A program made the position numbers and the translations under genes. A model generated the notes under the pieces. The model made no database searches. It was not told where the DNA came from and saw nothing but the letters and a program-made list of their open reading frames with translations. A stretch of 64,000 nucleotides of DNA from Dyella sp. OK004 (GTDB lineage Bacteria; Pseudomonadota; Gammaproteobacteria; Xanthomonadales; Rhodanobacteraceae), in NCBI RefSeq assembly GCF_900114495.1, contig NZ_FOZI01000002.1:186001-250000 (forward strand), in the 5' to 3' direction. Positions within the stretch are counted from its first letter, which is position 1. Every line of letters begins with the position of its first letter. Shown here piece by piece: positions 26,006 through 39,879 of the stretch.

Positions 26006-26083
26006 GATTCGAACCCTCGATAAGGCTTTTGACCCTATACTCCCTTAGCAGGGGAGCCCCTTCGGCCTCTCGGGCATCTCTCC
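25991..26083 (-). tRNA. tRNA-Ser (anticodon GCU)
   Basis: A 93-base class II tRNA on the minus strand. Acceptor GGAGAGA pairs with TCTCTCC, followed by discriminator G and encoded CCA. The anticodon stem CTCCC/GGGAG encloses CTGCTAA with GCT. A long variable arm and GGTTCGAATCC T-arm are present. It is downstream of csrA, the same order as in E. coli. Confidence 0.96.
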
Positions 26084-26156
26084 GTTTTTTATGCCGCATC
26101 GCTGCGGAGCCGGCAAGGATACTGACCGGCGCGACTCTCGTAAAGTCTTTTGCCTG

Positions 26157-26363
26157 TCAGTGATCGCCCGAGCCGCCGGAAGTACCGCCATCCGGTTCGT
26201 GCTCGTTCTTGATCCGCTGATAGATCTCTTCGCGATGCACGGCTACGTTTTTCGGTGCATTGATGCCGATACGCACCTGGTTGCCCTTCACGCCCAGGAC
26301 GGTGACGGTCACCTCGTCGCCGATCATCAGGGTTTCACCGACCCTGCGGGTCAGAATCAACAT
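26157..26363 (-). CDS. csrA: Carbon storage regulator CsrA/RsmA
   Basis: A 68-residue RNA-binding dimer that controls translation and stability of mRNAs with GGA motifs. It starts [18 protein letters not shown] and continues with [28 protein letters not shown], with the key Leu4 and Arg44-type residues. The ATG at 26361-26363 has GGAG eight bases upstream; a GTG three codons earlier lacks a spaced site. The tail [10 protein letters not shown] is glycine/serine-rich and variable. It lies 259 bases after alaS with no gene in the gap. Confidence 0.96.
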   Translation of the reverse strand: MLILTRRVGETLMIGDEVTVTVLGVKGNQVRIGINAPKNVAVHREEIYQRIKNEHEPDGGTSGGSGDH

Positions 26364-26622
26364 GTTTGCCACTCCATGAAAGCTATGTGGTCACAGGCCA
26401 GCAGATGATGAAACCTCACCCCTGAGCTACACCATCTGTAGTTCGACGAACTGTCCATCGAAGGCCCTACCGCCTTCCCCGGCTCAACTGCAAGGTCCCG
26501 GAAGGTTCCTTGGCCTGACTACGCCCGCAACGAGCGTAGCCGACATTCGTCCGATACTAGCCGAGCGCCCGCGCACTGCGCAATGCGCTCAGCCAGCCGT
26601 GCGGGGCTCATTCACCTTGGTT
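26364..26622 (-). other. alaS-csrA intergenic region
   Basis: No gene is seen. It holds an inverted pair CAGATG/CATCTG around 26402-26440 enclosing a tRNA D-arm-like TAGCTCAGGGG (minus strand), but no T-arm or acceptor. It probably contains the csrA promoter and leader. Confidence 0.4.
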
Positions 26623-29259
<2,637 letters not shown>

Positions 29260-29316
29260 CGGTTCGTGGCGGCAAGCTGCGTATGCGTAGGCCACGCCAC
29301 GGCCGTGTTGGCACGA

Positions 29317-29814
29317 TCAGTCGCTTTCGTCGGCCAACTCGTCCACTTCGGCGTGGGTAAGATCTCTTACTGTGGCGGCGGGAAAGCCTCGGCGCAAGAG
29401 AAATTGCGCCCGGCGGACCCGTTCGGCGGGATCCGTCACGGCCTTGGCGCCATAGCGGCGGCGCAACTGGGTAACCGCGGACGCGACCCAGTCCACATCG
29501 GCTTCATCCAGCAACTGACGGATGCGCGCGTCGGACAGACCGTGACTCTTCAGCTCAGCACGCAGGCGCAACGGGCCATAGCCCTGGCTGGCACGACTGC
29601 GCACCAGCATTTCTCCGAAACGGTCGTCGTCCTGGTAATTCTGCTCGCCCAGACGGTCGAGCGCGCTGCTGGCTTCGTCGCCCACGTAACCGCCCTGGCG
29701 CAGCTTCAGCTGGAGCTCTCTGCGCGAGTGCTCGCGACGCGCAAGCAAGCCCAGCGCCTTGTCATAGGCGCTGCGCTTGGGTTTGTCTTCGGACTTGTCG
29801 CGATTACGGCTCAT
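29317..29814 (-). CDS. recX: Regulatory protein RecX
   Basis: A 165-residue RecA modulator that caps or inhibits RecA filaments. It is made of three-helix repeats: YDKALGLLARREHSRRELQLKL, YGPLRLRAELKSHGLSDARI and RRAQFLLRRGFPAATVRDL. The ATG at 29812-29814 is preferred to a TTG two codons earlier. It lies 95 bases after recA, separated by a small hairpin (29862-29884), a layout that usually limits recX read-through. Confidence 0.93.
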   Translation of the reverse strand: MSRNRDKSEDKPKRSAYDKALGLLARREHSRRELQLKLRQGGYVGDEASSALDRLGEQNYQDDDRFGEMLVRSRASQGYGPLRLRAELKSHGLSDARIRQLLDEADVDWVASAVTQLRRRYGAKAVTDPAERVRRAQFLLRRGFPAATVRDLTHAEVDELADESD

Positions 29815-29861
29815 GTGCAAGGCCGTCTTGGAAATACGTACGGGGATCTACTTTCCCCAGC

Positions 29862-29884
29862 CCTCCCCCGTACACCAGGGGAGG
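29862..29884 (-). terminator. Attenuator-like hairpin between recA and recX
   Basis: CCTCCCC (29862-29868) and GGGGAGG (29878-29884) around a nine-base loop. There is no long T-run, so partial termination is more likely than full stop. Confidence 0.5.
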
Positions 29885-29909
29885 ACGCAGTGCGCTTAAC
29901 CCGAAAAAC

Positions 29910-30950
<1,041 letters not shown>

Positions 30951-31096
30951 CGTCTTGTATCCCGATTGCTGTAAGGGTTGGGTATGGCTAGCTGTCGTGT
31001 GGCGAGCATGATGCGCCGGCCCCGTCTCAGGGACTGCGATCAGATAGATGGGTCAGTATCCCACAACGGTCAAGCCCGTCTTGTGGCGAAAGGCAG

Positions 31097-31606
31097 CTAC
31101 TCCGTCAGCGCTTTCCGCACGCCGACGAGCGCCGCGGCCACGGTCTGGCGTCGGATCGCTTCCCGGTCGCCGTCGAAATGGAACTGCCGCGCATGCGCGT
31201 AGCCGCCGCGCCGCTTCCAGCCGATCCACACGGTGCCGACCGGCTTGTCCGGCGTGCCGCCGCTGGGGCCGGCGATACCGGTCACCGCCACCGCGACGCC
31301 GGCACCAAAGCGCGCCAGCGCGCCGGAGACCATTTCCAGCACGGTTTCCTCGCTGACGGCGCCGGTCTGTTCCAGCGTACGCGGATTGACGCCGAGCAAG
31401 GCTTCTTTCGCCTCGTAGCTATAAGTGACCACGCCAGCATCGAACCATGCCGAGCTGCCGGCCAGATCGGTCAAGGCCTTGGCGATCCAGCCACCGGTGC
31501 ACGACTCGGCCGTCACCAGCATCAGCTTGGCCGCCTGCACGGCCTCGGCGACCTCGCCGGCGAGCGTCAGCAGCTCGGCATCGGTAGGAACAGACAACAA
31601 CTCCAT
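31097..31606 (-). CDS. pncC: Nicotinamide-nucleotide amidase PncC / CinA C-terminal domain
   Basis: A 169-residue stand-alone CinA C-terminal domain that converts NMN to nicotinate mononucleotide. Marks are [20 protein letters not shown] (catalytic serine region), [27 protein letters not shown] and [24 protein letters not shown]. The N-terminal MoaB-like domain of full CinA is missing, as in E. coli YgaD. It lies upstream of recA, the E. coli pncC-recA-recX order, and is divergent from mutS. Confidence 0.95.
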   Translation of the reverse strand: MELLSVPTDAELLTLAGEVAEAVQAAKLMLVTAESCTGGWIAKALTDLAGSSAWFDAGVVTYSYEAKEALLGVNPRTLEQTGAVSEETVLEMVSGALARFGAGVAVAVTGIAGPSGGTPDKPVGTVWIGWKRRGGYAHARQFHFDGDREAIRRQTVAAALVGVRKALTE

Positions 31607-31697
31607 GCGAGACTCCCGCCCTCGAACATCGCGGCGCGCCAGTGCGCGAAGCTGCCCGTTCTACCCCTTAAATGCCGCAAGGCCAAGACTTGACTGC

Positions 31698-34274
31698 ATG
31701 ACTGCTGACGATCTTTCTCTGCACACTCCGTTGATGCGCCAATACCTGTCGGCTAAGGCCGAGCATCCGGAAGTGCTGTTGTTCTTCCGCATGGGCGACT
31801 TCTACGAGCTCTTTTACGATGACGCCCGCAAGGCATCGCGATTGCTTGACATTACGCTGACCCAGCGTGGTCAGTCGGCCGGACAGCCGATCCCGATGGC
31901 CGGGGTGCCCTATCACGCTGTTGAAAATTATCTGGCCCGCCTAGTGCGACTAGGCGAATCGGTCGCCCTCTGCGAGCAGATCGGCGACCCGGCACTGGCC
32001 AAGGGCATCGTGGAACGCAAGGTGGTGCGCATCGTCACCCCGGGCACGGTGACCGATGCCGCCCTGTTGGAAGAACGCCGTGACAATCTGCTGCTCTCCA
32101 TCGCGGCCGGTCCGCAGGGCGCTTATGGCCTCGCATGGGTAGACCTTGCCAGCGGTCGCTTCCTGTTGAGCGAAGTGCCCAGCGCCGAGGCGCTCGCTGC
32201 TGAACTGGCTCGCCTGCAACCGGCGGAAACCCTCGTCGACGAAAGTATCGCCTGGCCTCGCCTGGTCAGCACCCTGCCCGGCCTGCGTAAGCGGCAACCA
32301 TGGCATTTCGACAGCGACGCCGCGCGCCGCGAATTGAACCGTTTCTTCGGCACGCGCGATCTCGGCGGCTTCGGCGTGGAAAGTCTGCCGCTGGCAATCG
32401 CCGCGGCCGGCTGCCTGCTTGGCTATGTCGAAGAAACCCAGAAGAGCGCGCTGCCACATCTGTCGGGCATGGCAGTGGAAAGTGCCAGCGAAACCATCGC
32501 ATTGGATGCCGCCACGCGCCGCAACCTGGAACTGGATACGCACCCCAGCGGCCGCACCGAGCACACACTGCTAGGCGTGCTCGACGAAAGCGTGACACCT
32601 ATGGGCGCGCGCCTGCTGCGCCGTTGGTTGAATCGCCCGCTGCGTTCGCGTGAACTGCTGCGTTATCGGCACCAGGCCATCGGCGCGCTGATCGACAGCC
32701 GCCGCTACGAAGGCCTGCGCGAACAACTGCGCGGCATCGGCGACCTGGAACGCATCCTGGCGCGCGTCGCTCTGCGCTCGGCGCGCCCACGCGACTTGTC
32801 GACCCTGCGCGACGGCCTTGCCGCCGCACCTGCTCTGCGCGAAGAGATCGCCACACTCGATAGTCCCTTGCTGCATGCCCTGGTCGAACGCATCGGTGAC
32901 CACGCTGACAACGCGGCCCTGCTTGTCCGCGCCATCGTGCCACAGCCGCCAGTGCTACAACGCGACGGGGGCGTTGTCGCCGATGGTTACGATGCCGAGC
33001 TGGATGAACTGCGCCGCCTCGCTACGCATGCCGACCAGTACCTGGTCGAAATGGAAGAGCGCGAGAAGGCCGCCAGCGGCATCAGCACGCTCAAGGTCGG
33101 CTACAACCGCGTGCATGGCTATTACATCGAAATCAGTAAGGGCCAGGCGGATAAGGCGCCCACGCACTACACGCGCCGCCAGACTACCAAGAATGCCGAG
33201 CGCTACATCACCGAAGAACTGAAAACCTTCGAAGACAAGGTACTCTCCGCCAAGGAGCGCTCGCTGATGCGCGAGCGTGCTCTGTACGAAGCCTTGCTCG
33301 ACACGCTCACCGAAAAGCTCGAAGCGCTGAAAGCCGCAGCCACCGCGATGGCCGAACTGGATGTGCTCACCACCCTGGCCGAACGCGCCGTCGCACTCGA
33401 CTGGAGCGAACCAGTACTGAGCGACGAAACCGGCATCACCATCGAACGCGGCCGCCACCCGGTGGTGGAGAAAGTCCGTGCCGAGCCGTTCGAGCCCAAC
33501 GACGTAAAGCTCGACGATGCGCGCCGCATGCTGGTGATCACCGGCCCGAACATGGGCGGTAAATCCACCTACATGCGCCAGAACGCGCTGATCGTGCTAC
33601 TCGCGCATATCGGCAGCTACGTGCCGGCGAGCCGTGCGGAGATCGGCCCGATCGATCGCATCTTCACCCGCATCGGCGCGGGCGACGACCTGTCGCGCGG
33701 CCAATCCACTTTCATGGTGGAGATGAGCGAGACCGCCAACATCCTGCACAACGCCACCGAGTTCAGCCTGGTGCTGATGGATGAGGTCGGCCGCGGCACC
33801 AGCACCTACGACGGCCTGGCGCTCGCGCGCGCCGCCGCGGTCCATCTGGCCGCAAGTAGCCGCGCCTACACGCTGTTCGCCACGCACTACTTCGAACTGA
33901 CCGAGCTGGCCAACGAATACCCGACCATTGCCAACGTGCATCTGGATGCCGTCGAATACGGCGACCAGTTGGTGTTCATGCATGCAGTGAAAGAAGGCCC
34001 CGCCAACCGCAGCTTCGGTCTGCAAGTGGCTGCGCTGGCTGGCTTGCCCAAGTCGGTGATCGCCGATGCACGGCGCACGCTGACCGAGCTCGAACGCGGC
34101 ATGCATCAGCAAGCCTCGGCGGCGGCGCCGAAGATGGACCACTCGCCGCAACTGGGTTTGTTCGCACCACCAGCGCCCTCTGCTGCGGAACGTGCGCTAG
34201 AGGCGGTGGACCCGGATGCTCTGACGCCACGCGAAGCGCTGGAAGTGGTCTACCGGCTCAAGACACTGCTCTGA
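31698..34274 (+). CDS. mutS: DNA mismatch repair protein MutS
   Basis: Binds mismatches and recruits MutL. The 858 residues start [20 protein letters not shown] and contain the mismatch-reading FYE motif ([13 protein letters not shown]), the clamp and lever domains, Walker [10 protein letters not shown] near 615-623, and [20 protein letters not shown]. It ends with the dimerisation region [16 protein letters not shown] 31698 is chosen; the open frame begins earlier inside the antisense of pncC. A hairpin (34292-34318) follows. Confidence 0.98.
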   Translation: MTADDLSLHTPLMRQYLSAKAEHPEVLLFFRMGDFYELFYDDARKASRLLDITLTQRGQSAGQPIPMAGVPYHAVENYLARLVRLGESVALCEQIGDPALAKGIVERKVVRIVTPGTVTDAALLEERRDNLLLSIAAGPQGAYGLAWVDLASGRFLLSEVPSAEALAAELARLQPAETLVDESIAWPRLVSTLPGLRKRQPWHFDSDAARRELNRFFGTRDLGGFGVESLPLAIAAAGCLLGYVEETQKSALPHLSGMAVESASETIALDAATRRNLELDTHPSGRTEHTLLGVLDESVTPMGARLLRRWLNRPLRSRELLRYRHQAIGALIDSRRYEGLREQLRGIGDLERILARVALRSARPRDLSTLRDGLAAAPALREEIATLDSPLLHALVERIGDHADNAALLVRAIVPQPPVLQRDGGVVADGYDAELDELRRLATHADQYLVEMEEREKAASGISTLKVGYNRVHGYYIEISKGQADKAPTHYTRRQTTKNAERYITEELKTFEDKVLSAKERSLMRERALYEALLDTLTEKLEALKAAATAMAELDVLTTLAERAVALDWSEPVLSDETGITIERGRHPVVEKVRAEPFEPNDVKLDDARRMLVITGPNMGGKSTYMRQNALIVLLAHIGSYVPASRAEIGPIDRIFTRIGAGDDLSRGQSTFMVEMSETANILHNATEFSLVLMDEVGRGTSTYDGLALARAAAVHLAASSRAYTLFATHYFELTELANEYPTIANVHLDAVEYGDQLVFMHAVKEGPANRSFGLQVAALAGLPKSVIADARRTLTELERGMHQQASAAAPKMDHSPQLGLFAPPAPSAAERALEAVDPDALTPREALEVVYRLKTLL

Positions 34275-34291
34275 GCTGACTAATCGATGCC

Positions 34292-34318
34292 TGTCGCGAG
34301 GAATACCTCCTCGCGACA
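34292..34318. terminator. Hairpin between mutS and GST
   Basis: TGTCGCGAGGA, loop ATACC, TCCTCGCGACA: an 11-bp stem between two convergent genes, without a T-run. Confidence 0.65.
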
Positions 34319-34345
34319 ACCACTCCCTTCCGGATCACCCAAACA

Positions 34346-34975
34346 TTACGCCGCCTTCGGCATCGGCTCCGGGAACGGATCACGCCACGCCGGAATCTCC
34401 ATCAAGCGCTCATGCCAGCGCGCAATGTTGCTGAATCCTTCAAGCGGCAGATGCGATTCCTTGGCCCACGGCAACAGCGTGCCGGCGCCGAAGTCCGCGA
34501 TGCTCAGGCGATCGCCAACTAGATAGGTGCGGTTGGCAAGATGCGCATCGAGTACAGCAGCGAAGCGCTTGTAGAACTTGGCCGCCTCTTCGACCGCGGC
34601 GGGGTTGGGCTCGCCCAGGCCGAGGAATGACTTGATGCGATTCTCGAAATACAACGTGCCGCCGTGGCGCGAGAAGTGGGAGATATCCCAGGACAGCCAG
34701 CGCAGCACTTCCACCTGCCGCTCCGGTTCGCCCGGCCACAGGTCCGAACCGGCCTTCACCGCCAGATGCGCCATGATCGCCGTGCTCTCCCACAGCCGCA
34801 GATCGCCATCTACCAGCAGCGGCACTTTCCCATTGGGGTTTTCAGCCAGAAATTCGGGCTTGAGTTGCTCGCCCTTGCTCAGATCGATCCGGATGTATTC
34901 CATCGGCAAGCCCAGGTATTTCGCGACGGCACAGGCTTTGCGCGGGTTCATTGTCTCTGCGTAGTACAGCTTCAT
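34346..34975 (-). CDS. Glutathione S-transferase family protein
   Basis: A 209-residue GST. The thioredoxin-like N-terminus (MKLYYAETMNPRKACAVAKYL; NPNGKVPLLVDGDLRLWESTAI) has the cis-Pro and the ESxAI glutathione site, and the all-helical C-terminus ends in GDRLSIADFGAGTLLPWAKE. The usual catalytic serine of beta/theta types is replaced in the NPRKA loop, where Asn or Thr may act. AGGAGG precedes the ATG at 34973-34975. It is divergent from a TetR gene with a palindrome in between, suggesting an electrophile-response pair. Confidence 0.9.
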   Translation of the reverse strand: MKLYYAETMNPRKACAVAKYLGLPMEYIRIDLSKGEQLKPEFLAENPNGKVPLLVDGDLRLWESTAIMAHLAVKAGSDLWPGEPERQVEVLRWLSWDISHFSRHGGTLYFENRIKSFLGLGEPNPAAVEEAAKFYKRFAAVLDAHLANRTYLVGDRLSIADFGAGTLLPWAKESHLPLEGFSNIARWHERLMEIPAWRDPFPEPMPKAA

Positions 34976-35029
34976 CTCACTGCCTCCTAGCCAGGGTGGG
35001 GAATGCCCGGCAGTCTGGCAAAGAACAAC

Positions 35030-35047
35030 ATATGTTCAAGAACATAT
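35030..35047. promoter_or_regulatory. 18-bp operator palindrome between GST and TetR genes
   Basis: ATATGTTC, AA, GAACATAT: perfect 8-bp arms around a two-base centre, 54 bases before the tetR ATG and 55 before the GST ATG (minus strand). It is the evident TetR binding site controlling both genes. Confidence 0.8.
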
Positions 35048-35100
35048 TCAGGCACCGGAGTAGGCTTTTGCCGTCTCCGCCCGCCCCGGGGTCCACCGCC

Positions 35101-35700
35101 ATGCCCTACTCCACCGAGCATAAACAGAAGACGCGCGAACGCATCGTCGAATGCGCTCGCGAGCTGTTCAATCGCCGCGGTTTCGCCGAGGTTTCCATCG
35201 ACGAAATCATGCAGCGCGCGGGGCTGACGCGCGGTGGCTTCTACAACCACTTCAAGGCCAAGGAAGAACTGTTCGCCGAGGCCATTGCGGCCTATCAGAA
35301 CTTCAACCCCGCGCAACGCTGGAAAGAATTCGATTTCGACAACGGCGACTGCGGCGCCACGCATGCGCGGCAACTGGTAAACGCCTATCTGTCTAACGCG
35401 CACCTGGAAGACATCGAAGGCCACTGCCCGATGATCGCCCTGCCCTCCGACACCGCCCGCGCGAGCCCGCGGGTCAAGCAGGCGTACCGGGATCTGCTGG
35501 AGCGCATGGCCGGCCTTCTCGCGGAGGGCATGTCGCTGCCGGATGGTGCCGACCGGCGGCAACGCGGACTCGCGATGGCCGCACTCTGCGTAGGCGGCAT
35601 GGTGCTGGCGCGCACCGTCGACGACCCGGCATTCGGCGACGAAGTGCGGCTCGCGGCTCGCGCGATGGCGCTGGAACTGATCGGAGCCGGGGAGCATTAG
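35101..35700 (+). CDS. TetR-family repressor divergent from GST
   Basis: A 199-residue repressor. The N-terminal HTH is TRERIVECARELFNRRGFAEVSIDEIMQRAGLTRGGFYNHFKAKEEL, given here as the standard TetR layout at about residues 8-52. The ligand-binding C-terminus has a cysteine pair context (DCGATHA, GHCPMIALPSD); GHCPMIAL-type proteins resemble the AcnR/NemR-like electrophile sensors. The ATG at 35101 is chosen because the operator lies upstream; the earlier ATG near 35033 would place the operator inside the gene. Its likely role is repression of the GST gene and itself. Confidence 0.88.
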   Translation: MPYSTEHKQKTRERIVECARELFNRRGFAEVSIDEIMQRAGLTRGGFYNHFKAKEELFAEAIAAYQNFNPAQRWKEFDFDNGDCGATHARQLVNAYLSNAHLEDIEGHCPMIALPSDTARASPRVKQAYRDLLERMAGLLAEGMSLPDGADRRQRGLAMAALCVGGMVLARTVDDPAFGDEVRLAARAMALELIGAGEH

Positions 35701-35782
35701 AGTCGTCCATCTTTCGGATCACAGAAATGCCACGCCAGGTGTTGTAGCAACCTCAAAAATTGCCAAGCCAACGTCCTTCTTC

Positions 35783-35797
35783 ATAGCCATAGGCTAT
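35783..35797 (+). promoter_or_regulatory. OxyR-like half site upstream of katG
   Basis: ATAG, seven bases, CTAT: exactly the OxyR tetranucleotide spacing for one half of a tetramer site. The second half is poorly conserved (ATCA-n7-CGAA in register). It lies 104 bases before katG and is part of palindrome CATAGCC-ATA-GGCTATG (35782-35798). Confidence 0.6.
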
Positions 35798-35828
35798 GGT
35801 TGGAATCAAAACAATCGAATTCACCTAA

Positions 35829-38111
<2,283 letters not shown>

Positions 38112-38137
38112 TCCCGTTCCCGATAAGGGAACAAAAA

Positions 38138-38170
38138 AAGCGCCGCAGCGTTTCCCGCGCTGCGGCGCTT
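38138..38170. terminator. Strong hairpin after katG
   Basis: AAGCGCCGCAGCG (38138-38150), loop TTTCCCG, CGCTGCGGCGCTT (38158-38170): a 13-bp stem with an A-run on the 5' side. It fits katG termination and, better, anything on the minus strand. Confidence 0.85.
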
Positions 38171-38204
38171 CCGTCTGGAATCATACGATTTGCCGCCAGC
38201 AGGC

Positions 38205-38270
38205 ATGGCCCTCAAGTTCGGCCAGGCCTATGCGGCGGACCTGGCCAAAGCGCTTGGCATCAAGCGCTGA
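38205..38270 (+). other. Short reading frame of 21 codons after katG
   Basis: ATG GCC CTC AAG...ATC AAG CGC TGA reads MALKFGQAYAADLAKALGIK plus R, an amphipathic peptide. The frame continues upstream without a start (ESYDLPPAG), so it looks like the 3' remnant of a lost gene rather than a real small gene. No ribosome site is obvious. Confidence 0.25.
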
Positions 38271-38291
38271 TCTTTAGCTTTAGACAAGAAA

Positions 38292-38324
38292 ACGCCGGCG
38301 GCCCGCCAACCAGGCCGCCGGCGT
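38292..38324 (-). terminator. Terminator of the response regulator gene
   Basis: On the minus strand ACGCCGGCGGCC, nine-base loop, GGCCGCCGGCGT, followed by TTTCTTGTC. It lies 39 bases past the stop. Confidence 0.88.
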
Positions 38325-38362
38325 CGTGGCGGAGACCGCTCCCGATGACCTCGCGGGAGCCT

Positions 38363-38911
38363 TCAGGCAGCGATACTGGCAATCGCTTCCTGCACGACGA
38401 TCTCCTCCGGTACCGGCATGGCGACTGGCCGCACGATATCCCGCGCGGCCAACCTCCCCGATAGCACCAGCTTGTGGACGCAGGCGGTGACTTCCGCGCG
38501 GCCGAACGGCTTCTTGATGAAATCGTCCGCGCCAAAGCGCTGAACATAGAACTGTTCCGTCGCCTGCTGATTGCCGCTGATCATCACGATCGGGATATCC
38601 CGCGTCGCCGGATCGTGGCGCAGCGCACGCAATACCGCGAAGCCGTTGATGCCCGGCAGCACAATGTCCAGGAAGATCAGCGATGGCTGCTCCTCGCGAG
38701 CCAACTCCAGCGCAGTTTCCCCGTCGGCTGCCTTGATCGGCGCATAGCCTTCCTGGTCCAGCATCTTTCCCAGCACGGCCAGCAAGGTGGGTGAGTCGTC
38801 GACCATCAGCACTCGCGTGCCTTCCGGTGCTTGCAGCTTGTGCGCCACAGCAGCGTGCTCTTGCACACTCGAGCCGCCGAGCAGGCGTTTCAAGAAACCC
38901 ATTCCAGTCAT
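38363..38911 (-). CDS. Single-domain response regulator (CheY/PilH-like)
   Basis: A 182-residue protein. A short N-terminal tail (MTGMGFLKRLLGGSS) precedes a receiver domain at about 32-150: acidic Asp38-Asp39, phosphoacceptor Asp82 (LIFLDIVLPG), Ser112 and Lys134 (FIKKPFG). There is no DNA-binding domain. The sequence around it recalls PilG/PilH twitching regulators, but no pil or che genes are nearby and no kinase is adjacent, so its partner is unknown. Confidence 0.88.
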   Translation of the reverse strand: MTGMGFLKRLLGGSSVQEHAAVAHKLQAPEGTRVLMVDDSPTLLAVLGKMLDQEGYAPIKAADGETALELAREEQPSLIFLDIVLPGINGFAVLRALRHDPATRDIPIVMISGNQQATEQFYVQRFGADDFIKKPFGRAEVTACVHKLVLSGRLAARDIVRPVAMPVPEEIVVQEAIASIAA

Positions 38912-39012
38912 GGCGTACTCCCCAGGTGCGCTTGCACAGGCGGTACATCGTGTTACCGCTTCTTATGTGCTGATGCTCCCCTAGATTGTCGCGGCAAACT
39001 GCGAAGCGTTGC

Positions 39013-39411
39013 TCAACTGGAGTCCTTCAAACGCCGCAATTCCCTTCGATCCTGCTTGTCCGGACGCCGCGCGGGTGCGTTCGCACCGATGAGGCGGCGC
39101 TGCTCACGGGCCGCTTCGCGCGCCCCTCGGCTGACCTCGGTCTCGCGATAGAGCGTTTGCGCCACGCTCGCCGGCCCGCGCCGCTCGGACAGCGTGAGCA
39201 CCTCGACTTCCAGACGCTCCTCCCCACGCGTGATCTTCAGCATGTCACCGACACGCAGTGCCTTGGCCGGCTTGCAGCCAGCTCCATTCACGTCGATCTT
39301 GCCGCCGTCGATAGCCTGCTTGGCGAGGCTGCGGGTCTTGAAGAAGCGTGCGGCCCACAGCCAGATATCGGCGCGGACCTCGCTCACATCGGGGGTGTGC
39401 GGGGATGGCAT
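39013..39411 (-). CDS. hslR: Heat-shock protein 15 HslR (S4 RNA-binding)
   Basis: A 132-residue S4-domain protein that binds 50S subunits carrying stalled nascent chains and helps recycle them. The S4 motif is RADIWLWAARFFKTRSLAKQAIDGGKIDVNG at about 13-43, stated as the family layout, followed by a very basic tail (RRPDKQDRRELRRLK). The ATG at 39409-39411 is preferred to the upstream one (39453), which has no family sequence. It is divergent from the small membrane gene at 39456. Confidence 0.92.
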   Translation of the reverse strand: MPSPHTPDVSEVRADIWLWAARFFKTRSLAKQAIDGGKIDVNGAGCKPAKALRVGDMLKITRGEERLEVEVLTLSERRGPASVAQTLYRETEVSRGAREAAREQRRLIGANAPARRPDKQDRRELRRLKDSS

Positions 39412-39455
39412 GCGCGTATTATCCACCAGCACCAAGTCTTGTTGAGGAGACACTC

Positions 39456-39719
39456 ATGATGGATCTCACCACTTATCCATGGGCATGGCCTGTACTCGCC
39501 TTTGCGGCCGGATTTCTACTGGCGCGAATGATTTACCGGCGCACCGATACTCACGCCGCGCCACGACGGGACATCAGCGACAGCGAGATAGACGCCGCCC
39601 TACGCTCAAGGCAGACGATCGAAGCGATCAAGCTCTATCGACAGCGGACAGGCTGTGACCTCAAAGAAGCGAAAACCGCGATCCAGGCGCGTGCGGCACG
39701 GCTGGATATCACCCCCTAA
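39456..39719 (+). CDS. Small membrane protein with L7/L12 C-terminal-like helix
   Basis: 87 residues. A transmembrane helix (about 6-25, WAWPVLAFAAGFLLARMIY) is followed by a charged linker (RRDISDSEIDAALRSR). Next is IEAIKLYRQRTGCDLKEAKTAIQ, which resembles the ribosomal L7/L12 C-terminal fold (xIKxxRxxTGxxLKEAK). GAGGAG precedes the ATG. Similar small proteins occur widely in proteobacteria without a known role. Whether it binds translation factors or other partners at the membrane is unknown. Confidence 0.8.
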   Translation: MMDLTTYPWAWPVLAFAAGFLLARMIYRRTDTHAAPRRDISDSEIDAALRSRQTIEAIKLYRQRTGCDLKEAKTAIQARAARLDITP

Positions 39720-39879
39720 TACTTAGCCATACCGGACCCGGCAGGGCCGACACCGGGGCCGCGATTACCTCCGGGGCGCGGACGCAGAGCCACCTCTGCC
39801 ATACCGACGAATAGCCCATACCGGCATTGAAATCTGCCGCTACAATTCGCCGCCAACCCACGCAGGATGCCCTCGATTC

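Noticed and set aside
25785..26099. Reading frame through tRNA-Ser and the repeats
   Set aside because: Translates a tRNA and palindromes. Similar false proteins arise around such repeats.
26402..26450. tRNA-like segment between alaS and csrA
   Set aside because: Only a D-arm-like TAGCTCAGGGG is seen; no T-arm, anticodon stem or acceptor.
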